64,000 nucleotides of DNA from Spelaeicoccus albus (GCF_013409065.1 NZ_JACBZP010000001.1:186001-250000), one strand, 5' to 3'. Shown: positions 18,032-27,107, counted from the first letter of the stretch. Notes: a model not told the origin generated them from the sequence alone. Translations and numbers: made by a program.

Positions 18032-18094
18032 GCTCGTTTCGCCCTGCTACCTATGGGGGTGTAGCACGAATCCTCAATTGCGAAACGGACGATA

Positions 18095-19327
18095 ATGACC
18101 GAAGCTCTCTTCGTCGTGATAGCCGTGATCGTCGTGGCCTTGGCCTTCGACTTCACCAACGGGTTTCACGACAGCGCCAACGCCATGGCGACGTCGGTGG
18201 CCACCGGCGCGTTGAAGCCCCGCGTCGCGGTGCTGTTGGCCGCCGTGTTGAACGTCGTCGGTGCGTTCATCGCCACCGAGGTGGCCAAGACGATCTCCGG
18301 CGGCCTGATCGGCGACGAGTCCCTGATCTCCCCGGGGATAGTACTGGCCGGCTTGGCCGGCGCGATCGTGTGGAACCTCGTGACATGGTTGTTCGGCTTG
18401 CCGTCCAGTTCATCGCACGCCCTGTTCGGCGGCCTGATCGGCGCCGTGATCGTCGGGGCCGGCATGCATGCCGTCGATTTCGGCGTCGTCATGTCGAAGG
18501 TTCTCCTGCCGGCCCTCATCGCGCCGGTCGTGGCGGCGGTTGCGGCCACGGCAGCGACAGTGCTGGCGTACCGGATCACTGCCAAGAGCCGCGGCGGGCG
18601 GACCTCGGGGTTCAAGCACGGCCAGACAGTGACGGCGTCACTCGTCGCATTGGCGCACGGCACGTCCGACGGCCAGAAGACCATGGGCGTGATCACGTTG
18701 GTGCTGATCGCGGCAAACTTCCAACCGTCCGGCTCCGGTCCCGAGCTGTGGGTGGTGCTGGCCGCCGGCTTGGCCATGGGCCTGGGGACGTACTCGGGCG
18801 GCTGGCGCATCATGCGCACCATGGGCAAGGGCATCGTCGAAATCGAAGCGCCCCAGGGATTCGCGGCCGAAGCGTCATCGACGGCGGCGATCCTCGCGTC
18901 ATCGCATTTGGGCTTCGGTCTGTCCACCACCCACGTGTGCACGGGTTCGATCATCGGTTCGGGGATCGGCCGACGCGGCTCGAAGATCCGCTGGAGCGTC
19001 GTACGCACGATGCTCGCGGCCTGGGTCATCACGCTGCCGGCTGCCGCGATCATCGGCGGACTCGCCGCTTTGGCCGTGAGACTCGATTTCATCGGCATCG
19101 TCATCCTGCTGGCCACGTTGGCCGTGCTGTCGGCTTGGATCTGGTTGATGTCGAAGCGCAACGCCGTTTCGCATCAGAACGTCAACGATTCCGACCGCGT
19201 CGTCGTGCTGGCGCAGGCTGCCGAGGCCGAGCGCAAGGCCCGGATCGCGGCGATTCACGACGACGGGACGCTCTCGGTCGATGCCATCCGGGCGGAACGT
19301 CGCAATTCGAGAAAGGCTGACGTATGA
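18095..19327 (+). CDS. pit: Low-affinity inorganic phosphate transporter, Pit family
   Basis: 410 residues. The duplicated Pit signature is visible: FDFTNGFHDSANAMATSV near 13-30 and later LVALAHGTSDGQKTMGVI near 185-202. About ten hydrophobic segments; charged cytoplasmic tail from about 350. It imports metal phosphate by proton symport. Upstream PHO box suggests PhoP control. It overlaps the next small gene by 4 bp. Confidence 0.93.
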   Translation: MTEALFVVIAVIVVALAFDFTNGFHDSANAMATSVATGALKPRVAVLLAAVLNVVGAFIATEVAKTISGGLIGDESLISPGIVLAGLAGAIVWNLVTWLFGLPSSSSHALFGGLIGAVIVGAGMHAVDFGVVMSKVLLPALIAPVVAAVAATAATVLAYRITAKSRGGRTSGFKHGQTVTASLVALAHGTSDGQKTMGVITLVLIAANFQPSGSGPELWVVLAAGLAMGLGTYSGGWRIMRTMGKGIVEIEAPQGFAAEASSTAAILASSHLGFGLSTTHVCTGSIIGSGIGRRGSKIRWSVVRTMLAAWVITLPAAAIIGGLAALAVRLDFIGIVILLATLAVLSAWIWLMSKRNAVSHQNVNDSDRVVVLAQAAEAERKARIAAIHDDGTLSVDAIRAERRNSRKADV

Positions 19328-19557
19328 ATATCGATTGGGCGGCGCTCGGGCTTGTCGCCGTCGTCACGATCATCGGAGCTCTCGTACTCGTCGCAGCGCT
19401 GTCCGCGGGATTCGCGGCAATGGCCACGGCTGCCGAACGACGCCAGTCGGGCACCAACGCGGCATTGCCCACGGCGTTCGGCGGGTTCTTCCTGGTGTTC
19501 TCGGCGGCCCTCGTCCTCTACGGCCTGTACTTGATAATTCCTGCCTTGCACGGCTGA
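19324..19557 (+). CDS. Small membrane protein coupled to pit
   Basis: 77 residues with two hydrophobic helices (about 7-33 and 48-72) joined by a short basic loop ERRQSG. The ATG overlaps the pit stop (ATGA). Co-translation suggests an accessory subunit of the phosphate transporter. No recognised domain. Confidence 0.8.
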   Translation: MNIDWAALGLVAVVTIIGALVLVAALSAGFAAMATAAERRQSGTNAALPTAFGGFFLVFSAALVLYGLYLIIPALHG

Positions 19558-19577
19558 CGCCGGCCGGATCGCCCGCG

Positions 19578-19988
19578 TCAGGCCAGCGCCAGCGAAATCA
19601 GCTCGAGCACGGCCGCCGCGTACGCGTCGTCCGCCGTTTCGGCCTCGAACCGCCGCTGCCGGCCCAAGATCGTCGCATCCACCCGGTAGCCGGCCTGTAC
19701 AGCTTCCAGCCGGATGAAGCCGGCACCGAGCAGTTCTCGCAGCTGGTCTTCGCGCGGCAACCACAGCGCATCCATGAGTTCCACGGAATCGAGAGCCCAT
19801 TCGGTCGTCCCGTTGAAGCCGAGCACCGTGCCCGTTTCGAAGCGGTGCACGTCGACCGTCATATCGGACACCGTGAAGACGTCGCTTCCCAGGTCGGCGC
19901 CGACATCGAGGATGAACCTGTCGCCGGACGCCGGGGTCCAGCGAAGTCCTGCTTCCTTGAGCCGGCGAGCAAGGTCGTGACCGATCAT
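19578..19988 (-). CDS. Hypothetical protein
   Basis: 136 residues, soluble, acidic, no domain I can name. It opens MIGHDLARRLKEAGLRWTPA and has FILDVGADL, FNGTTEWALDSVELMDALWL and LPREDQLRELLGAG. It lies 17 bp after the last ABC permease gene on the same strand and may be the distal gene of that operon. Confidence 0.65.
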   Translation of the reverse strand: MIGHDLARRLKEAGLRWTPASGDRFILDVGADLGSDVFTVSDMTVDVHRFETGTVLGFNGTTEWALDSVELMDALWLPREDQLRELLGAGFIRLEAVQAGYRVDATILGRQRRFEAETADDAYAAAVLELISLALA

Positions 19989-20005
19989 GCTCCCAGGCTA
20001 GGCCG

Positions 20006-20875
20006 TTACTTGACGGCGCCGAGCGAGAGCCCTTGCACCAGTTTGTCCTGCGCCGCGAATCCTGCCACGAGGACCGGGATCGAGATGGCCACCGACGCAG
20101 CACACACCTTGGCCAGGAACAGCCCCTGGCTCGTCACGAATCCGGTCAGGAACACCGGCGCCGTGCTTGCCGCGGTCGAGGTGAGCACATTGGCGAAAAG
20201 GAGTTCGTTCCAACTGAAGATGAAGCAGATCAGCGACGTCGCGGCGATACCGGGGCCGGCCATCGGAATGATGACACGGCGGAATGTGGTGAAGAGCCCC
20301 GCACCGTCGATCGACGCGGCTTCGAGGATCTCGACCGGGATTTCCGCCAAGAACGAGCGCATCATCCACAACGCGATCGGCAGGTTCATCGACGTGTAAA
20401 GGATGACCATCAACAGCACGCTGTCGAGCAGACCGAGCTTTTGCGCGATCAAATACACCGGAAGCAGCGCAGCGACCATTGGCAGCATCTTGGTGGTCAG
20501 GAAGAAAAAGAGCACGTCCGACCATTTGCGTACCGGCCGGATCGACAAGGCGTAGGCGGCCGGGATTGCCAGGCACAAGACGACGATCGTGGAAAAGATG
20601 CTGGCCATCGCCGAATTGATCAGAGACGGAATCGGGCTGGTGCCGGAGTTCGATCCGAAGAAGTTCTCATAGCCCTGCAACGTCAGCGGGGCGAACAACG
20701 ACGGCGGGTTGGTCGCGGCGTCCGCTTCGCTGTGCAGCGACGTGAGAACCATCCAGAGGATCGGCATCACGAAGATCAGCCCGATGATCCAGGCCACGAC
20801 ACCGAGATACGCGCCCTTGCGGCGGGTCTTCTTCTGTCCGGCCCGTAAGGCCGGAGCTACAACCTGTGCGGTCAT
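20006..20875 (-). CDS. Carbohydrate ABC permease (MalG/CUT1 type)
   Basis: 289 residues, six hydrophobic segments. The EAA coupling loop reads EILEAASIDGAGLFTTFRRV followed by PMAGPG (near 185-215). Inner-membrane partner of the upstream permease, whose stop it overlaps by 4 bp. No ATPase gene is in this locus, so a shared ATPase encoded elsewhere is expected. Confidence 0.92.
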   Translation of the reverse strand: MTAQVVAPALRAGQKKTRRKGAYLGVVAWIIGLIFVMPILWMVLTSLHSEADAATNPPSLFAPLTLQGYENFFGSNSGTSPIPSLINSAMASIFSTIVVLCLAIPAAYALSIRPVRKWSDVLFFFLTTKMLPMVAALLPVYLIAQKLGLLDSVLLMVILYTSMNLPIALWMMRSFLAEIPVEILEAASIDGAGLFTTFRRVIIPMAGPGIAATSLICFIFSWNELLFANVLTSTAASTAPVFLTGFVTSQGLFLAKVCAASVAISIPVLVAGFAAQDKLVQGLSLGAVK

Positions 20876-21831
20876 CGGTTTTCTTCTTTCAACAGTGACG
20901 ACACGCTGCGCAGCGCGAACGTGGCGACGAGGATGGAGCCGATCACGACCAGGACGCCGGACGCGGACGCGGCACCGTAATCATGGGCTTCGAAGAATTG
21001 CTGATAGATCGTGTACGGAAGGTTCGCCGTGCCGAGCCCGCCCGATGTGATGGTGTAGACGGCGTCGAACACTTGCACGATGTAGATGCAGCCCAGCATG
21101 GCGGCCAGTTCCAGGTACCGGCGCATATGCGGCAGCGTCATGAACCGGAACACCTGCCACGCCGAGGCCCCGTCGATACGCGCAGCCTCGATCACGTCGA
21201 GCGGTCGGCTTTGCAGACCGGCCAGCAGGATCAGCATCATGAACGGCGTCCATTGCCAGATCAGTGCTGCCTCGATCGACATCAACGGCCAGTTCGAGAT
21301 CCAGTCGGGTTGCGGCGCTTCGGCGCCGAACAGCCCCCAGATCCAGTTCAGGATGCCGTTGAGCAAGCCGTATTCGGGGTTGAGGATGGCGTGCTTCCAC
21401 ACGAGCGCCGCAGCGACCGGCACTATCAGGAACGGTGCGATCATCAGCGTTCGCACTATGCCGCGGCCGAAGAACTTCCGATCGAGCAGGATGGCGATGG
21501 CAAGTCCGAGCGCCAGACTGATCAGGACGACCACGACGGTGAGCACGATGGTTGTGACGACCGAGTCGCGCAGGCTGGTGGTGGAGAAGATCTCGACGTA
21601 GTTGTCGAACCCGGCGAAATGAATGTCGTTCGGGTACAGCGCGTTCCAATGGATGAACGACACGATGACGGTGATCGCCATCGGAATCTGCGTGACGATG
21701 ATCAAGAAGATGAGAGCCGGAAGCATGGGGCCGCGGCGCGTCCAGCGCCGTGCCCGTTCCAGGTGTTGTTCGTCGCGGAAGGGGTCGCGGTTTCGCTTCT
21801 CCTGCGCCTTTGCCGTGTCCGTGACGGTCAT
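20872..21831 (-). CDS. Carbohydrate ABC permease (MalF/CUT1 type)
   Basis: 319 residues; charged N-terminus of about 35 residues, then six hydrophobic segments. The EAA loop is DVIEAARIDGASAWQVFRFM with TLPHMRR (near 210-235). It follows the binding-protein gene across an 89-bp gap containing a strong stem-loop. Confidence 0.92.
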   Translation of the reverse strand: MTVTDTAKAQEKRNRDPFRDEQHLERARRWTRRGPMLPALIFLIIVTQIPMAITVIVSFIHWNALYPNDIHFAGFDNYVEIFSTTSLRDSVVTTIVLTVVVVLISLALGLAIAILLDRKFFGRGIVRTLMIAPFLIVPVAAALVWKHAILNPEYGLLNGILNWIWGLFGAEAPQPDWISNWPLMSIEAALIWQWTPFMMLILLAGLQSRPLDVIEAARIDGASAWQVFRFMTLPHMRRYLELAAMLGCIYIVQVFDAVYTITSGGLGTANLPYTIYQQFFEAHDYGAASASGVLVVIGSILVATFALRSVSSLLKEENR

Positions 21832-21884
21832 GACTTATCCATTTCGACGTTGATCGTTAGCGAACCTGATGGGCAGCCGGTGGG

Positions 21885-21913
21885 TTGCCGGGGAGGCGGC
21901 GCCTCCCCGGCAA
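21885..21913 (-). other. Intergenic stem-loop between binding-protein and permease genes
   Basis: Perfect 13-bp stem (arms 21885-21897 and 21901-21913, arm TTGCCGGGGAGGC) with a GGC loop. No T-run follows, so it is more likely an mRNA-stabilising or attenuating hairpin than a full terminator. Such hairpins after binding-protein genes raise binding protein over permease levels. Confidence 0.75.
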
Positions 21914-21920
21914 CTATCGG

Positions 21921-23285
21921 CTACTTGTTCTTGTCGCGATACTTCTTTGCGACTTTGGCGGCAAGCTTCTGCCCCTTGTTCAAGGCGGAAGTCACCGACT
22001 GCTTCCCCGCGATCGCGGCGCTGACCTCTTGAGACACCTTGGTGCCCATATCCGCAAATTCGGGAATTGCCACGAACTGGATCCCCGGAGCCGGCCGCGG
22101 CTGCACGCCGGGATCGTCCGGCTTGGCCGACTGGATAGCCGTCTCGGTCTGCTTGTAGAACGCGGCAGCTGCCTTTTGGTACTTCGGGTTCTCGTACGTG
22201 GAGGCTCGCTTACCGGCCGGAACGCGCGACCAACCGAGCTTCTTGCCGACCAGGTTCTCGTACTTCTTGCTCGAGGCCCATTCAATGAACTTCTCGGCCG
22301 CATCGGCGTGCGGAGCATTCTTTTCAATGGCGAACGCCCAGGTGTACAGCCAGCCCGAGTTGTCGGTCTTCACGACCGGAGCGGGCGCATACCCGATCTT
22401 CCCGGCGACCGGCGATCCCTTGGCCTCCAGCGATCCGGCAGCGGAGGTCGCGTCGTACCACATGGCCGACTTGCCTTGCGTCAAATCGTTCAGGCACTCG
22501 GTGAAGCCGGACTGCGCTGCGCCGGATTCGCCGTGCTTGCGCACCAGATTGACGTAGAACTTGGTCGCCTTGGTGAATGCCGGAGCGTTGACTTTGGCGT
22601 GCCAGTCCTTGGTGAACCAGGTGCCGCCGAACGTATTGACCACGGTGGTGAGAGGCGCGAACAACTCGCCCCAGCCGACCTGTCCGCGTAGGCAGATTCC
22701 GCTCATGCCCTTTTTCGCGCCGTCCGCCTTGGCCGCGAGCGTGGCGACTTGCTGCCAGGTCGGGTGGGCGGGCATCGTCAGATGCTTTTCTTTGAAGATG
22801 TCCTTGCGGTACATGAGGAATGACGACTCGCCGTAGAACGGTTCGGCGTAGACGTGCCCGTCCTCGCCGGTGACCGATTTGGCGATCGGTTTCAAGATGT
22901 CGCCTTGGTCGAAATCCTTGTCGGCCGCGACGTTGTCGTCCAGGGACAACAACCAGCCGTTCCGGGCGTAGGTCGGGACCTGGTAGTTGCTCAGCGACGC
23001 CACATCGTATTGACCGGCCTGGCTCGAGAACTCCTGGCTGATCTTGGCACGGACGTCGTTTTCCGGGAGCACCGTGTACTTGACCTTGATTCCGGTCTCT
23101 TTGGTGAAGTTCTTGGCCGTGAGCTTTTGCAGATCGACCATTTGCGGGTTGTTGACCATCAAGACGTTGACGGTCTTACTGCTTCCGCCGCCGGACCCGC
23201 CCGCTCCACCGCAGCCGGCCAGCGCCATGGCCCCGACCATTCCGATGGAGAGGGCCGTCATCATTTTTCGAGTGCGTCTTTGCAT
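21921..23285 (-). CDS. Extracellular sugar-binding lipoprotein of ABC transporter (CUT1)
   Basis: 454 residues. Lipoprotein signal with lipobox LAGC (Cys25), then a Gly/Ser linker. The remainder fits the family 1 solute-binding fold: VKYTVLPENDVRAKISQEFS, GQYDVASLSNYQVPTYARNG and YGESSFLMYRKDIF. Likely ligand is a sugar or sugar alcohol, judged from the adjacent dehydrogenase. It is encoded between the dehydrogenase and the permeases. Confidence 0.92.
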   Translation of the reverse strand: MQRRTRKMMTALSIGMVGAMALAGCGGAGGSGGGSSKTVNVLMVNNPQMVDLQKLTAKNFTKETGIKVKYTVLPENDVRAKISQEFSSQAGQYDVASLSNYQVPTYARNGWLLSLDDNVAADKDFDQGDILKPIAKSVTGEDGHVYAEPFYGESSFLMYRKDIFKEKHLTMPAHPTWQQVATLAAKADGAKKGMSGICLRGQVGWGELFAPLTTVVNTFGGTWFTKDWHAKVNAPAFTKATKFYVNLVRKHGESGAAQSGFTECLNDLTQGKSAMWYDATSAAGSLEAKGSPVAGKIGYAPAPVVKTDNSGWLYTWAFAIEKNAPHADAAEKFIEWASSKKYENLVGKKLGWSRVPAGKRASTYENPKYQKAAAAFYKQTETAIQSAKPDDPGVQPRPAPGIQFVAIPEFADMGTKVSQEVSAAIAGKQSVTSALNKGQKLAAKVAKKYRDKNK

Positions 23286-23336
23286 TGTCTCGCGATTCCT
23301 TTCGTATGCTGATGCCCGATTGAGCTCATACTCGAT

Positions 23337-24332
23337 CTATTGCCGTGTATCGATCTGTACCTTGAGCGATCCTCCGCTCTTCACCATGTCGATAGCCTCG
23401 GCGAATTCCCCGAGGCCGAACGTGTGCGACAAGATCGCGTCGGCGTCCACCACTCGGCGCGCGACGAGATCGAGTGCCGGCGCGAAACTGTTGAGCACCG
23501 CCATGGTGCCGACGATCGTGATCTCGTCGTTGTAGATTCGGAACGGCGACAGCTCAATACGCGATTCGGCCGGAGCGACTCCAAATATCTGCAGCCGACC
23601 GCCGCGCCCCAACGCGTCGAACGCATCGTGAACGGCCGGTACCGCACCGGTCACGTCGACGGCCGCATCGAAGCCCAGACGCGACAATCCGGAAGTGCTT
23701 GTCGCGGTTTCGACGGCGCCGAGCTTTTCGGCGGTCGTGAGCTTGTCGGCGACCATGTCGACAACCGTCACCTGAGCGCCCGCCGCGTTCAGCAATTGTG
23801 TGAGGACCAGGCCCATCGAGCCGGCTCCGAGAATGAGGATCCGCTCCCCCGCTTCGACCCCGAGCCGGCGGACTCCGTGCACCGCACAGGAGACGGGTTC
23901 GACGAAAGCGCCCTGCGCAAACGACATCCCGTCCGGCATGACATAGCAATTGTCGGCCGGTACGCTCACGTATTGAGCAAAGGCCCCGTCGACGGTGTCG
24001 CCGACGGCGTTCCAGTTTTCGCAGAGATTGCCGCGCCCGGCACGGCAGTAAGCGCAGTGCCCGCAGTACAAGGACGGGTCGACCGCCACGCGCGTGCCGT
24101 CGGCCAGGTCGGCCGGCACTTCCGATCCGCGGGCGACAACCGTTCCGGAAAACTCGTGCCCGGGAATGATCGGGTACGGTGTCGGCGCGAATTCGCCGGC
24201 GAGGATGTGAATATCCGTTCCGCAGATACCCGTTCGCGCTACTTCCACGACGACTTCATGCGGCAAGGGCTTCGGATCGGGCACATCGGAGATCGTGATT
24301 TCTCCCGGCGTCGGAATCTGGGCTGCCCGCAT
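23337..24332 (-). CDS. Zinc-dependent alcohol/polyol dehydrogenase (MDR family)
   Basis: 331 residues. Catalytic zinc ligands in ARTGICGTDIHI (Cys near 37) and PGHEFSGTV (His-Glu near 60). Structural zinc cysteines are in CGHCAYCRAGRGNLC (near 88-102). The nucleotide fold is RILILGAGSMGLVL. Resembles sorbitol/threonine dehydrogenase-like enzymes that oxidise polyols with NAD. First gene of the minus-strand sugar-transport operon. Confidence 0.92.
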   Translation of the reverse strand: MRAAQIPTPGEITISDVPDPKPLPHEVVVEVARTGICGTDIHILAGEFAPTPYPIIPGHEFSGTVVARGSEVPADLADGTRVAVDPSLYCGHCAYCRAGRGNLCENWNAVGDTVDGAFAQYVSVPADNCYVMPDGMSFAQGAFVEPVSCAVHGVRRLGVEAGERILILGAGSMGLVLTQLLNAAGAQVTVVDMVADKLTTAEKLGAVETATSTSGLSRLGFDAAVDVTGAVPAVHDAFDALGRGGRLQIFGVAPAESRIELSPFRIYNDEITIVGTMAVLNSFAPALDLVARRVVDADAILSHTFGLGEFAEAIDMVKSGGSLKVQIDTRQ

Positions 24333-24361
24333 AACGCACCAATCTCTCGTTTGATTACAGC

Positions 24362-24408
24362 TTGCTCGTTTGAGAAGTGACTATACTCACAAGTGATCAC
24401 ATGAGCAA
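24362..24408. promoter_or_regulatory. Putative operator between the dehydrogenase operon and its regulator
   Basis: The 107-bp divergent gap holds TTGCTC (24362-24367) facing GAGCAA (24403-24408) and an 8-bp palindrome GTGATCAC (24393-24400). The gap is AT-richer than its surroundings. Binding by the adjacent SorC-type regulator is inferred. Confidence 0.4.
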
Positions 24409-24439
24409 TAGCAACACAAATGAGATTCCAGGAGGAGCC

Positions 24440-25420
24440 GTGAGCAAACAACCGGCACGACACGACACGGCGGCTCTCACCGCCCAGCTCGACGACTCCG
24501 ACCTCGATGCACTGGTGGCAATCGCCACCGCTTACTACCGCGACGGAAAGTCCAAGGTCGAGATCGCGGCGGATCGCGGCATCAGTCGATTCCAGGTCGC
24601 CCGAATGCTCAGCGACGCCGCCCGGCTCGGAATCGTCGAGATACAGATCCACGATCCGCGTTCGTATTCATCGAGCCTGGGCGATGCGGTAGCCGACGCG
24701 TTGGGATTGCGCCGCGCCGTCGTCGTCCAGCCGCCGTCCGATCCGGCGCACCTGATCGACCGGCTGGGACAGGCGTCGATGGAGCTACTGGCGTCGCTGG
24801 CGACGCCGCACATGACCATCGGCCTGTCGTGGTCACGGACGCTGGACGCCGCCGCACGATATCTGCCGAGCCTGGCCCCCTGCACGGTGGTCCAGTTGGT
24901 GGGGGCATTGCAGTTGCGCGGCTCGCAGCACCTTCTGCAGGTTCTGGCTCGGCTCGACGGGACGCCCGGCACTCATACGTGGCCGCTGTATACGCCGCTG
25001 GTGGTCGACGAGTCGTCCACGGCCATCGATCTACGCCGACAGCCGGAGATCGCCGAAACACTTGCCCACGCCGATCAGCTCGACCTGGCAATGGTCGCGA
25101 TCGGCGCATGGACCCAAGGCGAGTCGACGGTGTGGGCAAAAGTGGACGAGAACGTGCGCCGGGCAGCCGGGAAGGCCGGAGCCATTGCGGAGATCTCGGG
25201 GCGGCTGCTCGATCGCGACGGCAAGCCGGTCCACACCGATCTGGACAAGCGCACGATCGGCGTGAGCGTCGAGCAGCTCGTACAGACTCCCGAGGTGATA
25301 GCCGTGGCGCGCGGTGCCTCCCGGGCGGACGCCGTCCGGGCCGCCGTCCGTTCGGGGATCGTCACGAGTCTCGTGATTGACAGCGCGCTCGCCGAAGCAA
25401 TTCTGGCTTCGGAAAGCTGA
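24440..25420 (+). CDS. SorC/DeoR-type sugar-binding transcriptional regulator
   Basis: 326 residues. N-terminal HTH (about 25-65): YYRDGKSKVEIAADRGISRF then QVARMLSDAARLGIV. The C-terminal sugar-phosphate-binding domain has MTIGLSWSRTLDAAARYL, VVQLVGAL, TIGVSVEQLV and a late GASRADAVRAAVRSGIV. GGAGG at 24431-24435 places the start at GTG 24440 rather than the in-frame GTG at 24377. Divergent from the dehydrogenase/ABC operon, which it probably controls. Its 3' end overlaps the convergent kinase gene by 59 bp. Confidence 0.9.
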   Translation: MSKQPARHDTAALTAQLDDSDLDALVAIATAYYRDGKSKVEIAADRGISRFQVARMLSDAARLGIVEIQIHDPRSYSSSLGDAVADALGLRRAVVVQPPSDPAHLIDRLGQASMELLASLATPHMTIGLSWSRTLDAAARYLPSLAPCTVVQLVGALQLRGSQHLLQVLARLDGTPGTHTWPLYTPLVVDESSTAIDLRRQPEIAETLAHADQLDLAMVAIGAWTQGESTVWAKVDENVRRAAGKAGAIAEISGRLLDRDGKPVHTDLDKRTIGVSVEQLVQTPEVIAVARGASRADAVRAAVRSGIVTSLVIDSALAEAILASES

Positions 25421-25943
25421 CGTCCCGCGGGAGGTGTTGCTCGGCGACGATTTCCCCCTCACCGGCCGGCGGCTCGAACCGCTGCCCGTAGCCGGCCAAG
25501 AGTTCCGAGCCGATTTCAAAGGCGGCGTTCGCATCGAACCGTTTTTTCCGCCGCTCGAGTCTTTTCCGGAGCAGACCGAAGTCCGCCTTGAGATACACGA
25601 GTGCCCAGTCGGCACCGGCGGCCCCGATCAGAGCTTTGTAGCCGTCCCGTATCTCACGACTCAAAAATCCGTAATCGACGACGGTGTCCCGTCCGGCCGC
25701 GAGGTTGGCCCGAAGTGCGGCTCGGAGCCGGACATCCGCCTCGGCCGATACCGCGGCATAGTCCTCGGCAGGGTAATCGATACCGAACCGCCCGAACGAC
25801 GCCCAGATCTCCTCATCGATGGACAGCCGTACATATCCGTCCGATTGCAACGCCTGCGCGTACGTCGTCTTGCCGGCGCCCGGGAGGCCGCACAACATGA
25901 CGACGAGCGGCCGCGAAGAACTCACGCCTTCAGTATCGCGCAC
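25362..25943 (-). CDS. P-loop kinase-like ATPase
   Basis: 193 residues. Walker A CGLPGAGKTT near residue 18-27, a lid-like basic stretch LLRKRLERRKKRFD near 130, and a substrate acid in SIDEEIW. Fits the AAA_33/gluconokinase-like group of small-molecule or RNA-end kinases; substrate unknown. Convergent 59-bp overlap with the SorC regulator; the overlapped C-terminus has no recognised motif. Confidence 0.8.
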   Translation of the reverse strand: MRDTEGVSSSRPLVVMLCGLPGAGKTTYAQALQSDGYVRLSIDEEIWASFGRFGIDYPAEDYAAVSAEADVRLRAALRANLAAGRDTVVDYGFLSREIRDGYKALIGAAGADWALVYLKADFGLLRKRLERRKKRFDANAAFEIGSELLAGYGQRFEPPAGEGEIVAEQHLPRDVSFPKPELLRRARCQSRDS

Positions 25944-25945
25944 GA

Positions 25946-26314
25946 CTAACCGGAAGGTTTCACCACAACTGCGCCGCGCATGGACGGATGGATGCTGCAG
26001 TTGTACCGATAGGTGCCGGCCTTCGCGAATTTGTGCGTGTAATGCCCGCTGACGGCCGCCTTGCTGGCGAACGACTTGTCGTCGGCCGTCACGTCGTGAC
26101 GAATATCGCCGTCATCGAATTTCCACGTCACCGATTGGCCGGCTTTGATACTCACTTTCTTCGGCGTGAACTTCATATTCTTCACGACGACGGTGGCGCT
26201 CGCCGTGGAGGGGTCGCCGCCTTGATCGGTAGTGAGCGGCTTCTCCGAACAGCCGGCGATCCCCGACAGTCCGACAACGAGCATTGCGGCCGCGATGGGC
26301 TTTGAAAACCTCAT
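25946..26314 (-). CDS. Cupredoxin-type copper-binding lipoprotein
   Basis: 122 residues. Lipobox IAGC (Cys22). Blue-copper fold: VVVKNMKFTPKKVSIKAGQS, first His ligand in GDIRHDV (near 75), then YNCSIHPSMRG with Cys, His and Met ligands near 107-114. Acts outside the membrane in electron transfer or copper handling. Only 2 bp separate its stop from the kinase start. Confidence 0.92.
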   Translation of the reverse strand: MRFSKPIAAAMLVVGLSGIAGCSEKPLTTDQGGDPSTASATVVVKNMKFTPKKVSIKAGQSVTWKFDDGDIRHDVTADDKSFASKAAVSGHYTHKFAKAGTYRYNCSIHPSMRGAVVVKPSG

Positions 26315-26425
26315 ATATGCGTTCTATCAGTTTGGAGGCCACTCCAGGACGCCGCGACGACATCCGGGCCGAGGACGACGGCGCGACGGTACGATTCGCC
26401 GATCCGCGGGATACCCCGATCGAGG

Positions 26426-27025
26426 TCACCCCGCAGCCAGCCGCTGCATGAAACGCCAACCGCCGTCCGGCGACCCTTCCATGACGACTATCTCGGTGTT
26501 GCGCAAGGGTTCGGCTTCGACGTCGTCGACCCGCACGTTGATGCCTCGGGACGCCGTCCAGAGCCTGATTGCCGCGCCGTGGCTGACCACGGCGGCGCAC
26601 GACCGGTCGGTGGCCGCGATCTCGTCGATGACACTGTCGAACCGTCGCAGCGCCTCGACCCCCGATTCGCCGCCGGGAATTCGAGCCTCGACATCGCCCC
26701 GGGCCCACGCGAACACTGTCGACACGTAGGCGTTGATCGAGCCGCTGTCACCGCGCATGGCCAGCTCGCCCGCCTCGATCTCGCGTACGCCGTCCCGGAC
26801 GGCCACGGGCAGGCCGAGACGCTTTGCCAGCGGGGCGGCGGTCTGTTGCGTGCGGAGCAACGGTGAGGCGTACAGTTCGTCGATGCTCTCGCCGGCCAGC
26901 CGGTCCGGCAGTGCGGCGGCCTGGCGCGTGCCGAGCTCGGTCAACCCGGGTCCGGGCACGGCGGTATCGAGCAATCCGGCCACGTTCGAGGGAGTTTGGC
27001 CGTGTCGGATGAGAAGCAAGCGCAT
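26426..27025 (-). CDS. Histidine phosphatase family protein (phosphoglycerate-mutase-like)
   Basis: 199 residues from ATG 27025. Opens MRLLLIRHGQTPSNV with the catalytic RHG. The second acidic/His core is seen in EIEAGELAMRG (near 85) and VVSHGAAIRLW (near 150). Broad phosphatase; substrate unknown. The frame continues upstream to 27127 but the extra residues do not belong to the family. Confidence 0.88.
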   Translation of the reverse strand: MRLLLIRHGQTPSNVAGLLDTAVPGPGLTELGTRQAAALPDRLAGESIDELYASPLLRTQQTAAPLAKRLGLPVAVRDGVREIEAGELAMRGDSGSINAYVSTVFAWARGDVEARIPGGESGVEALRRFDSVIDEIAATDRSCAAVVSHGAAIRLWTASRGINVRVDDVEAEPLRNTEIVVMEGSPDGGWRFMQRLAAG

Positions 27026-27107
27026 GGCCCCATTCTCGCCCACCGGATCCGGCAATCGATTCGGGGCCGTGCAGGGACGGCACGGGAATGCGGCGCTTAT
27101 TCCCAAT

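Noticed and set aside
20983-22032. Long plus-strand frame opposite the sugar ABC permease and binding-protein genes
   Set aside because: Charged low-complexity product rich in Asp, Arg and His; antisense to clear permease signatures.
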